Assembly: GCA_029262455.1 (NCBI GenBank)
Contig: JAJCZJ010000031.1
Span: forward strand, 124,001-188,000
Source: Deltaproteobacteria bacterium
GTDB lineage: Bacteria > Desulfobacterota > Binatia > HRBIN30 > CADEER01
DNA length: 64,000 bases
Reading direction: 5' to 3'
The notes beneath the pieces were generated by a model, which did no database searches, was not told where the DNA came from, and saw only the letters and a program-made list of their open reading frames with translations. The number at the start of each line of letters is the position of its first letter. Position 1 is the first letter of the stretch. This document shows, one piece after another, positions 44,218 through 52,826 of the stretch. The position numbers and the translations under genes were made by a program.

Positions 44218-45120
44218 GATGGTCTCCTTCGTGCCCCGAAGTGCAGGGGCGGTTGGGCCCGCCGGAATCGAGCGGGCAGTCATGGCGTAGGGGAACCGAA
44301 AAAGCGCCGGAGAACGCCACACACGACTCATGTCGGCGCCGTCGATGGCCAACCGCCGCGAGCTTGTGATCCCTAGCCGCCAGCAAACCACCGGCTTGGA
44401 CGGCCGGCGACGGACCGACCGACGCCTGCATTGAGGTTGCGTTCAGTAGCCCAACCTCAATGCAGGCGAAGCAACACAAGGCGACCAGGGCGAGTCCGAC
44501 GTGGGCTAGTTGCGCTGCCCTGCACCGGCCCAGTGCCGCCGATTCAGCCATCGCTCGCGGTGTAGCCGAGCGCGATCCCGTGAAGTTTGCCTGCGATGTC
44601 ATGGTCCTCTCTCCGCGTATCGTTGGCCGGTAACGTTTTGTGGTCCTTGCCCCGGCGCGTTTCGGGTCTCAGTGTATTGGTCTGCATTGCGCCGCAATCT
44701 GGATCACTCGCGTGGAGAAATCGGCGGTAGAGATCGCACAATCGTGGTCCCCAGTGCCCGATGGTTCAGCGATTTCAACGCGATCCAGGGTCTACGCGTC
44801 AGCAGACGGTCAGAGCGTTCAGCGGGAAGTCACCCCGGTTCGAGCTCTGTGAGAACCTGGAGTGGGCCATCCAACATCAGGGTCCGGAGGGGTTGCACCG
44901 AACTCACCAATGTTGTGAAGAGGTCGAGTCTCAGTCGAGTGGAGGACGATTGTGATGGTCGATGCGCTTTCCTATCACTTGGACGAGATCGTCACGCAGG
45001 CGGAAACCCCGGCGACCGCACGAGCCAATCGGCGCAGGGAGTTCATGCGCAGTGGCGGTGAGGGGCGACGAAGCACGCTTGGATCGCACTATGCACCGTC
45101 GAGTGTACACCTCGTTCGCC
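44218..45120. other. 900-bp region without a firm gene
   Basis: Two weak candidates exist. On -, a 132-codon frame from ATG 44602 has GAGAGAGGA just upstream and one hydrophobic segment, but it runs through a perfect inverted repeat and into the start of the next gene. On +, a 57-codon frame (44955-45128, starting MVDALSYHLDE) has GGAGG ten bases upstream and overlaps the caspase-like gene's end. Neither resembles a family, and I would not annotate either as a gene without further support. Confidence 0.4.
44423..44468. repeat. Perfect 17-bp inverted repeat
   Basis: CGCCTGCATTGAGGTTG (44423-44439) and its exact reverse complement (44452-44468) are separated by 12 bases. It lies about 200 bp upstream of the - strand propeller gene, in its probable 5' leader or promoter region. 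It could be an RNA hairpin (attenuator or terminator) or a protein-binding operator. No T tract follows on either strand. Confidence 0.9.
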
Positions 45121-47058
45121 TTAGTTGACTGGGAGCGACGATTTCCTGGTCAGCTGCCAGTCCCCATCTTGCCAGACAACAGAGTTCTCCATCCGAATCT
45201 CAATATCCACTCTCTCGCCAGTGCTACGATCGGCAAATCGATCCCTCCGTCGATACGATACGGCGAAGATCGTCGGCTCGACTTGTCGTAAGTCGAAGTC
45301 GAAGAAGTCGATCTGAAGGTCCGAAGCGTTCGCGAAATAGGTCTCGAGGCCCTGCCGTTGTCGGGTGGTGAGGCCTCCTCGGATTCGAACGATCGCCTCG
45401 AAATCGTTTTCCTCCAGCGCGGCGCGGTATCTCTCTAGAACGTTCATGACTTGGTCGGCCTGAGAGACCTCCTCGGCTGACGCGGCTGCGACGAGCAATC
45501 GCGGCAACCAGGATTTGACAATGTGCGGTGACTGATCGAGCAGATGTCGTGGGGCCTTGGCCTGCGGTTCCGCCCCCTCCGTCTTCTCCATCTCGGCAGC
45601 GTCGTCGATCCCCTCGCTTTGCAGAAGAAGCCGGTAGGCGTCGATCGCTAGTTCTTGGTTCTCACTTCTGTTGCTCTCGGCGATCGCCGAGAGCTCCGAA
45701 TTCGACGCACCGATTTCCAGCTTGCCGAGAATATCGAGGACGAGCTTCTTCTGTAGCTGGAAGAACTCAGCCGGGTTCCCTTCGACACTGGTGGCTCCAC
45801 GAATCATCCCGGTGGGAACGTCGACGACCCGGGCGTCAATGCGAATCGTTTCGCCAACGACTACGAATGAGCCACTGATGAGCGTTGCCGCACCGAGCGA
45901 CCGAGCGACATGGATCCCGACGGTTCCCGCTTCCTCGACCGCCTCGGGCGAGTACACCTCTACCGCCTCGACTCTCGTGATCTCGGTGGCGAAGGCCGTT
46001 TGTAGAGCGGTCCGGAACCAATCGTGGTCGCTATCGTTCCGCCGCTCGTTGCGGAAGGTGCTGACAGCGATGGCGTTGGCTCGCAGTTCCTTCGGGGCGA
46101 TTGTGGGCGAAACTAGCGGTGCCAAGGAGGTGGGTCGCGTGCCCAAGAGCTGCGATTCGACCGCGGCGAACACCAGGTCGGTCCCCTCCATTCTCGAGTA
46201 CGGGTGCTGCCGTCCCTCCGTGAGGCGGGGTACCGTTCGCGCCACGTAGCCGAAAAGATCGGCGAGCGACAACAGGCCGTCGCTGTTCGAATCTGCAGCA
46301 CCCCGCAGACCTTCGAGGAGGGCGTAGGTAAACACGCCCTGCTCCAGCTCGGAATCTTCCTGTGATTGCTCGCCGGGTTTGGCGGCTGCCAGCACGTAAA
46401 GCCCTTCCGCGGCCGAGATGTCGCGCGCGAGATCGACCGCCGACGGCACGGCACGCTTGTCGATTTCGAAGGCTCCCGAGTAGCAGGTGTCGAGGAGCAG
46501 GACCACGCGCCCGACGTTCTGACGCAGGACGAGGATCACTTCGTTGAAGTCTGACATCCGAAGACCAGTCGTGACGAGGTTCTCGGGCGTCGCGGAGTAC
46601 GGAAGAAAGTAGTAGGTCCCAGTTGCACCGTCGCGCACACCATGGCCGGCCATGAAGATAGCCACCACGTCCTCTGGCCCCGCCTGCCCCAAGAAGCTCT
46701 GCATTTCCTGAAGAACGCTCTCCCGAGTTACACCGTCGTTCGTAAGCACACGCGTATGGACGTCGGCGTATATTCGTTGGTGCACACTTTGGCCGAAGGC
46801 TTTTGCGATCTCCTGCGCATCTACATCCGCGTAGCGAAGCTCCAGCCGCCGATCCTCATAGTCACTGATCCCAACCGACAAGAGCCATAACGTAGGACGC
46901 CCCTCCCTTGCCTGCGCGGCCTTCGAACCAGGTGCAAATACCAATGGATCCAACGAAGTATCGTCACCGGCCAGCCCAGTAAGAAAAAGCGCAACAAGTC
47001 CGGCGCCAATGAGAATCGCGCAGCCAGAGATGATCCTTGAGCGAGATCGAGAGTGCAT
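45121..47058 (-). CDS. Caspase-family (C14) protein with FlgO-like and SnoaL-like domains
   Basis: 645 residues. An N-terminal hydrophobic segment (GCAILIGAGLVALFLTGLAG) acts as a signal or anchor. Residues 55-290 are a caspase-like domain with the dyad His139 in FMAGHGVRD and Cys192 in LLLDTCYSGAF, both intact. Residues 335-440 resemble FlgO/TolB N-terminal domains (TLISGSFVVVGETIRIDARVVD). The last ~110 residues look like a SnoaL/DUF4440 fold. Bacterial caspase homologues cut after Arg/Lys or Asp and can act in stress or cell death. Located in the envelope by its signal. I chose ATG 47058. Confidence 0.78.
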   Translation of the reverse strand: MHSRSRSRIISGCAILIGAGLVALFLTGLAGDDTSLDPLVFAPGSKAAQAREGRPTLWLLSVGISDYEDRRLELRYADVDAQEIAKAFGQSVHQRIYADVHTRVLTNDGVTRESVLQEMQSFLGQAGPEDVVAIFMAGHGVRDGATGTYYFLPYSATPENLVTTGLRMSDFNEVILVLRQNVGRVVLLLDTCYSGAFEIDKRAVPSAVDLARDISAAEGLYVLAAAKPGEQSQEDSELEQGVFTYALLEGLRGAADSNSDGLLSLADLFGYVARTVPRLTEGRQHPYSRMEGTDLVFAAVESQLLGTRPTSLAPLVSPTIAPKELRANAIAVSTFRNERRNDSDHDWFRTALQTAFATEITRVEAVEVYSPEAVEEAGTVGIHVARSLGAATLISGSFVVVGETIRIDARVVDVPTGMIRGATSVEGNPAEFFQLQKKLVLDILGKLEIGASNSELSAIAESNRSENQELAIDAYRLLLQSEGIDDAAEMEKTEGAEPQAKAPRHLLDQSPHIVKSWLPRLLVAAASAEEVSQADQVMNVLERYRAALEENDFEAIVRIRGGLTTRQRQGLETYFANASDLQIDFFDFDLRQVEPTIFAVSYRRRDRFADRSTGERVDIEIRMENSVVWQDGDWQLTRKSSLPVN

Positions 47059-47295
47059 AAGAACCGCAGCGTAAGATGATAGCGCAGGATGAATCCCCAG
47101 TTGCAACCCAGGTAGGGAAGGGCGTTGACTCGCTCGGATTTGGTCAGCCGGATCTCTCCCGCCGGCGAAGAGCTCGTCATGTCCTCACACAAACCGCACA
47201 CAGCGGCTTGCTTCGAGCGTTGGGGCGACGGAGCAGGCAATCGATCCTGCCGAAAGCTTACACCCTCGACCCTTCTCTCAGTCGGGAGAGTCGGT

Positions 47296-50200
47296 CTAGT
47301 TCGCAGCTCGCCGAAAGACCGCAATAGCGTTGTCTCCGAGACTCGCAACGTAGAGATTCATCGCATCGGGGCTCACAGCGACGGCTCTGGCCCTAGCCAG
47401 GCCATCGACTCCCGGGTCAGTGTCACTGACAACCTCGACGAACTCCAGACGCCCACCGAGGACACGGCGGAAGACCGCGATCGCATGGTCGAACTCGCCC
47501 ACGGCGTACACATTCTGCCCATCGGCACTGGCAAGAAGTGAGACCGTGCTGCCGATCGCGTCGTCCCCTTGTCCTGCAACCTCGACGAAACTTAGGTCGC
47601 CCCCCGGCAGGCGCCCGAAGACGGCGACCTCACCAAACTTACCGCCAGCGTAGAGGTACTCTCCCCTGTAGCCCATCGTAATGAATGTCGCACTATCCAA
47701 GCCCCTCACACGTGGACCGGTGTCTTTTACAACCCCGACAAACCTCAGGCGCCCTGCCTCGACACGCTGGAAAATCGCAAGCGCATCGTCACCCTCTCCT
47801 AAGACATAAACATTCTCACCGTCCGCGGTCAGAACAACGGATCTGGCACCACTCAGGCCATCGACACCATCCTCGTCATCTTTGACGGATTGCAAAAATT
47901 CCAGCAGGCCGTCATCGATGCGGTTGAAGACGAGGACCGTACTAGCACTGGGGCTCGCGAGGTACAGATTGTTCCCGTCGGCACTGGCGACGAGAGGGGG
48001 ATCCCCACCGAACTCAAAACCCGGATCGGTGACCTCTATGAAGTCTACGAATCGTAGTCGGCCATCGGCTGCCTTCCCGAAGATGGCAATTCCATTCCTG
48101 AGCGGACTCGCTACGTACAGATTCTCGCCATCCTGACTCACAACGATGGAGCTAAACCCGAACAACGTACCCAGATCCAGGTCAATGCCTTTCACAACCT
48201 CGACGGTCTCCAGACGACCGTCTTCGGAGCGTCGGAAAACAGCAACGGAATCGTCCAGCCAGCCGACGACATACACGTACTGTCCATCGGGGGTTACGGC
48301 AACCGCACCTGCTCCGAACAACCCGTCTATCGGGTCCTGGAAATCCACCTGGTCGACACGATCCAGACGACCGTCTTCACCACGCACAAAGACCACTACC
48401 GCATCATCAGAAATCGTCCCCCTAGTATCGCTCGTCACATACACGTTCACATTGTCACCACTCGGAGCGAGAGTGGTGTTTCGGGACACGGATAGTTCAG
48501 TCTCCACTTCGACGAACTCTAGACGTCCATCCACGGTGCGCGCTAAGACCGCAATCGCACCGTCACGACCGCTTCTCACGTACACGTTCCGCCCATCGGT
48601 ACTCACGCTCACGGAGGTCGCATCGAACCTGCCGTCCACGCCTAATTCCGTGTCTGGCACAGCGCCAACAGGGTTCAAGCCACCGCGGCTCAAACGCTCA
48701 AAGATCACAATCTCTTTCTGCCGGGGCAACCGCTCGTGCACGGCGTAAACGTTCGACCCGTCGGGACTAACAGCTAGGGAACTCACATTTTCAGCGCCGC
48801 CTACCATCTCGATCCACCGGAGGCGCCCGCCCTCGATGCGCCGGAAGACCGCGATTCGGCTACCGCTGACATATACGTTGTCCCCGTCAGCGCTTACAGC
48901 CGCGAATTTGGCGTCGAACAGGCCGTCCACCCCCTGGTCGCTATCTTTCGTTGCTTCGACGAACTCCAAGCGACCATCCTCGACACGCCGGAATACCGTG
49001 ATGGCGTGATCTCCATCGCTCGTAACGTACACGTTCTCCCCATCAGGGCTGGCGACGACAGAGGTCACACCCGCCAAACCATCGACGCCCGTGTCGGTGT
49101 GTCTCACGACCTCGACGAATTTTAGACGCCCCCCCTCAACACGCCGAAATACCGCAATCGCGCCCTCGAGACTCCCGGAGTTTCCGCTCCCCACGTATAC
49201 GCTCAGTCCGTCGGCGCTCGCGGCGACAGAGTTTACTCCGCTAGTCAATCCACTAACGCCGTCTTCACCTTCGCTCAGCGTCTGAATCCATTCCAGTTCC
49301 TGCCCGCGACGATAGACCGCAATCTGTCGATCGTCAGCCAAGTACACGTCCGAATCGGTGACCGCGATGGCCTGCGGAGAGAAGAGACCCTGCGCTCTAC
49401 GAACCTGCACGGGCACCAGCGAGGGAGCGCGACCGATTGCAGCGGTGTGCACTTCCGCGCTCAACACCTGGCCAGTTCCGCATCTCCCCGTCGAGTGGGC
49501 GCCACTGGCGCCGAAACCAGCAACTCCCAACTCATACGATTCTCGCCCCGGCCGATGAAGAAAGACAACCGCCTCACCGGGATCAAGAAGAAGGCCTCTC
49601 GAGAGCTTTAGGTTGCACACCTTCGTCGCCGTCAGCGGCAATACTGCGCCCGTACAGCGATCCCCCCCATCAAGGCCCAGCGCAATTGCTTGGCCAAGAT
49701 CCCCGCAGTTGGCATCTGCGGCAATCGTAGCGCGACATACCGGACCGACCCCTCCACCGGTCTCGTCGAGAACAAATAGCGGCGTCTCGGTATCACAAGC
49801 CCCCGGATCAACACATATCTCCAATTCTCCCGCGTTCGCCCCAAGTCGCAATCTGCCGCTCCCGTTCGACTCGAAACGCGTCGCGTTATCCCCAAAGGCG
49901 TTCGGCCGCAGCAGGCCCGTACGTTGAACGCTTCCGAGCCCGACTAGCTCGTTTGTACCGACAGCGGCACGAACAACGGTCTCTGCGCCACCTCCCCGTG
50001 TCGTTCCGACATCTCCGCAAGTCTCGAGGTTACCCAGCGTACCGGCGAGTGTCGTGATGGTATAGCTCCCGACATCCGAAGCGACTGCACGGGGCACCGC
50101 ACGCACGATCTGGTAGACCGTTCCGTCGTCCGACCGGAAGACTTGCTGCTCCAGCTCGACGCCGACGACCTCGAGCGACGTCGCGATCGCCAGGGCACCT

Positions 50201-51240
50201 CCCGAATCGACCGCAGCCACCACGAACACATCACCGTCCGCCACCAACGGGACCGCCAGTGGCGTGGTTGCATTGCAGGTGATCGACTCCTGCGCGGCTA
50301 GCCCCGAGATGTCGCACGCGGAAGAGGTATTTCCCAAGCGGCCCGAGAGCGTCCCGTCGCGGCTGTAGAAGAACTCCACCCGAAGCGGTCCAGACTCACC
50401 GTCTCCCTGGTTTTGAATGACCGCCGAGGCCACAACCGACGTACCGGCATTCGCTGGCGGCACGGGTGCTACGCTTTTGACCACCAGGTCGGGCTTGCGT
50501 CTGTGAATCAACAGCTCGAACGCGCCTCCCTCGGGATCGGTTCCGTCAACGGTGATCGCGATGCGCTGGCCGCGGACGAGTTTAACGACTACTTGCGCCG
50601 CGCGTTCCCCGTTCGCATCATCCCCGCACGCTCGTTCGGGGGCTCCGCTGCTTGCAACCTGCTCCAGCAGCTCATTCCGACAGGTCTCCCGCCGAACAGT
50701 CAGCACCGGACTGAACTCCGCGTTCTTCACCGCGATGTCGTAGACTCCGGCCTCGGGCGCCTCGTACTCGAACCCTCGGTCTGGTGAATCATTGCCACCA
50801 CCCCAGCCGCACGGCGCCTCTCCCATTCGGTTGGCCGCATCGTTCCCGCTCGTGCTGTGCGGAAGTCTGATGTCGTCAAGGCCTTCGAGAGCTTGCGCCT
50901 CGCACGGCTGGTCCAAGCCCGGACTCGGCGTCGGAATCTCCACGGGCCTCGGGGTCAGCGTTGGGGTAGGTGTCTCCGAAGCCGGGCGCGGTGTCACCAA
51001 ACCGAGCGCAGCTCGCACTCCATCGATCAGCTCGTTGACTCCCACCCTTCCGTTGCCGTCGACGTCCGCCGCCGCGCAGGTCTCCACTTCCGCTCTATTG
51101 AGAGCGATTCTGACCGCCGCGATCAGCTCTGCGATCCGTACCACTCCATCGCCGTCACAATCCCCCGCGAGACCCTGCCCAAACGATGACGTTCCCACCG
51201 ATATTGATATCGCTAGAATGATGGCGAGTGCCCGGGCCAT
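47296..51240 (-). CDS. Giant exported dockerin-like / CARDB / twin beta-propeller protein
   Basis: 1314 residues. A signal peptide (IILAISISVGTSSFG) is followed by a dockerin-like pair of calcium repeats (GDCDGDGVVRIAELI, ADVDGNGRVGVNELI), a Thr/Pro linker, a CARDB-like domain (PDLVVKSVAPVPPANAGTS) and a Cys-rich segment. The last ~700 residues hold fourteen blade repeats of the type VASPDGENVYV-x-A-ITVFRR-x-GRLEFVE, enough for two seven-bladed propellers of lactonase/YncE type. AAGGGA precedes ATG 51240. It is probably a surface or extracellular protein; its ligand is unknown. It stands as a single gene. Confidence 0.8.
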   Translation of the reverse strand: MARALAIILAISISVGTSSFGQGLAGDCDGDGVVRIAELIAAVRIALNRAEVETCAAADVDGNGRVGVNELIDGVRAALGLVTPRPASETPTPTLTPRPVEIPTPSPGLDQPCEAQALEGLDDIRLPHSTSGNDAANRMGEAPCGWGGGNDSPDRGFEYEAPEAGVYDIAVKNAEFSPVLTVRRETCRNELLEQVASSGAPERACGDDANGERAAQVVVKLVRGQRIAITVDGTDPEGGAFELLIHRRKPDLVVKSVAPVPPANAGTSVVASAVIQNQGDGESGPLRVEFFYSRDGTLSGRLGNTSSACDISGLAAQESITCNATTPLAVPLVADGDVFVVAAVDSGGALAIATSLEVVGVELEQQVFRSDDGTVYQIVRAVPRAVASDVGSYTITTLAGTLGNLETCGDVGTTRGGGAETVVRAAVGTNELVGLGSVQRTGLLRPNAFGDNATRFESNGSGRLRLGANAGELEICVDPGACDTETPLFVLDETGGGVGPVCRATIAADANCGDLGQAIALGLDGGDRCTGAVLPLTATKVCNLKLSRGLLLDPGEAVVFLHRPGRESYELGVAGFGASGAHSTGRCGTGQVLSAEVHTAAIGRAPSLVPVQVRRAQGLFSPQAIAVTDSDVYLADDRQIAVYRRGQELEWIQTLSEGEDGVSGLTSGVNSVAASADGLSVYVGSGNSGSLEGAIAVFRRVEGGRLKFVEVVRHTDTGVDGLAGVTSVVASPDGENVYVTSDGDHAITVFRRVEDGRLEFVEATKDSDQGVDGLFDAKFAAVSADGDNVYVSGSRIAVFRRIEGGRLRWIEMVGGAENVSSLAVSPDGSNVYAVHERLPRQKEIVIFERLSRGGLNPVGAVPDTELGVDGRFDATSVSVSTDGRNVYVRSGRDGAIAVLARTVDGRLEFVEVETELSVSRNTTLAPSGDNVNVYVTSDTRGTISDDAVVVFVRGEDGRLDRVDQVDFQDPIDGLFGAGAVAVTPDGQYVYVVGWLDDSVAVFRRSEDGRLETVEVVKGIDLDLGTLFGFSSIVVSQDGENLYVASPLRNGIAIFGKAADGRLRFVDFIEVTDPGFEFGGDPPLVASADGNNLYLASPSASTVLVFNRIDDGLLEFLQSVKDDEDGVDGLSGARSVVLTADGENVYVLGEGDDALAIFQRVEAGRLRFVGVVKDTGPRVRGLDSATFITMGYRGEYLYAGGKFGEVAVFGRLPGGDLSFVEVAGQGDDAIGSTVSLLASADGQNVYAVGEFDHAIAVFRRVLGGRLEFVEVVSDTDPGVDGLARARAVAVSPDAMNLYVASLGDNAIAVFRRAAN

Positions 51241-51436
51241 GGGGGATTCCCTTCTCTCGCGAATACCCGGTTGCCGCAAGGGCCTCCCTCTGTTCGTAGA
51301 CTAGACTCGGTGTGCTCGGCGTGGCATAGGCCTGAATACGATGTCACCGCGGCAGCGAAAAGTGACGATCCACCGGAGTATGGTGACCGGCCGTCGTCTA
51401 GCGGAGAGCATCCCTTGTTACCGAAGGGGAGGTGGG

Positions 51437-52771
51437 GTGCGGATCTGGCCGGTTACTTTGCAGTTTTTTTTCGCAGGGTTATTGTCTCTGGCGGCAGACG
51501 CACACGCGCAGGGCCCCCCCAATCAATTCGGCCTGCAGGACCGCGCCAATGCCGCGCGGCGCATGATCGTTTTGGCGGTCCAGCAAGGCATTTCTTCCCT
51601 GCCGCCTGCTGCGGCGCAGTCGTTCTCGTATGAGTATGACGCAGACAGCGATGGTTTGAGGCGTAGCCAACAGCCTGGGCCGACCGTCTTGCGGTCACCG
51701 CGAACCCTTAGGCAGGGTAAGCTGGTCGTGCGTGCGAACGTCTCGTACTTCGAGCTTTCCGATACCTTCGGAGCAATCGACTACCTAGTCGAATTCGAAG
51801 AGCCCTTTGAGGATGGGTCGCAACCGACACTCGTTGCCGGTTTCGGGCTCGGTGTCGGAGCAAATGTGACCCTCATCAATCTGGCGACCAGCTTCGGAAT
51901 CATGCGGGGATCTGAGCTCAGCTTGCACGTACCGATTGTGATCGTTCAGGCCCGGGCGTCCCAGCTGAGCAGTGTCATCTTAGCGAACGCCGATAGCCCG
52001 GTGGGCACAGTGCAGGCGGCGGGCCCATTTTTGCCCAACCCGCTCAGCGGGGATTCCGATACTCGGGCAGCCCAAGTCACGCAGCTCCGTACCGCGTTTT
52101 CGAACAGCCTTGCCCCACCCTATGGGGACTGTAGCGATGGTCCGGACAGGTGCCTCACATTTCGCAGCGATCCTGTCGGTACCTTGGATGTCGATTTCCC
52201 CGACGGAACTCAACTGGGTATCGGCAGGATCGGCCTGGCTGGGAAATCCAGGATCTTCGAAAGTCCGCACTTCCAGCTCGCGCTGGCCGCAGAACTGTTG
52301 CTGCCGAGTCCCAACGAAGATCGGTTTGCTGGAACCGACAGCTTCGCCGTACAACCTCTGCTGATCGGCCAATGGCGGATTCCCGTCGATCTACTGGCCC
52401 ATCTGCTGTTCGATGTCGGGTACGAGCATGATTTCTCTGAGGCTGAACTCCGTCGCGCTGTTTGGCACGTGGGTGCGGCGATCCCGTTCCGGCAGGTGAG
52501 TTTCGACGTGGGTTTGGCGGGGTCGCATTTCGATCGGGCGGTTCGTTGGTCTCCAAACGAGACTCGCGGCGTCGGGCCGGGAGGCTTACCGGTCAAGCTG
52601 ACTGCCCTCGAGGGGACCTCACTTGGCAAGAGCTTCATCGATCTCATCGCAGGGACGAAAGTTGAATTGGTCGACCAGTTGTTGTTGGCCGGAGCCGTGA
52701 CAGTGCCGCTGAGCTCCGACGGGCTACGCCCAGCAGCTTTCGGCACCATCGCATTGGAGTACTCTTTTTAG
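51437..52771 (+). CDS. Outer-membrane barrel of transporter type
   Basis: 444 residues starting at GTG 51437, which directly gives a signal peptide (MRIWPVTLQFFFAGLLSL) cleaved at ADAHA before QGPPN and is preceded by GGGGAGG. Longer frames to 51341 lack this. The mature protein is beta-rich with alternating strands (FGLGVGANVTLINLATSFG) and ends in EYSF, the aromatic terminal residue that directs insertion by Bam. It resembles MetA/TbuX-like outer-membrane transporters, but the family assignment is tentative. The next gene starts 55 bp later on the same strand. Confidence 0.68.
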   Translation: MRIWPVTLQFFFAGLLSLAADAHAQGPPNQFGLQDRANAARRMIVLAVQQGISSLPPAAAQSFSYEYDADSDGLRRSQQPGPTVLRSPRTLRQGKLVVRANVSYFELSDTFGAIDYLVEFEEPFEDGSQPTLVAGFGLGVGANVTLINLATSFGIMRGSELSLHVPIVIVQARASQLSSVILANADSPVGTVQAAGPFLPNPLSGDSDTRAAQVTQLRTAFSNSLAPPYGDCSDGPDRCLTFRSDPVGTLDVDFPDGTQLGIGRIGLAGKSRIFESPHFQLALAAELLLPSPNEDRFAGTDSFAVQPLLIGQWRIPVDLLAHLLFDVGYEHDFSEAELRRAVWHVGAAIPFRQVSFDVGLAGSHFDRAVRWSPNETRGVGPGGLPVKLTALEGTSLGKSFIDLIAGTKVELVDQLLLAGAVTVPLSSDGLRPAAFGTIALEYSF

Positions 52772-52826
52772 GTCGACCTGTAGACAAGAAGTGCCCAGAA
52801 AATCGGGGCAACTTCGGGACAAACTG

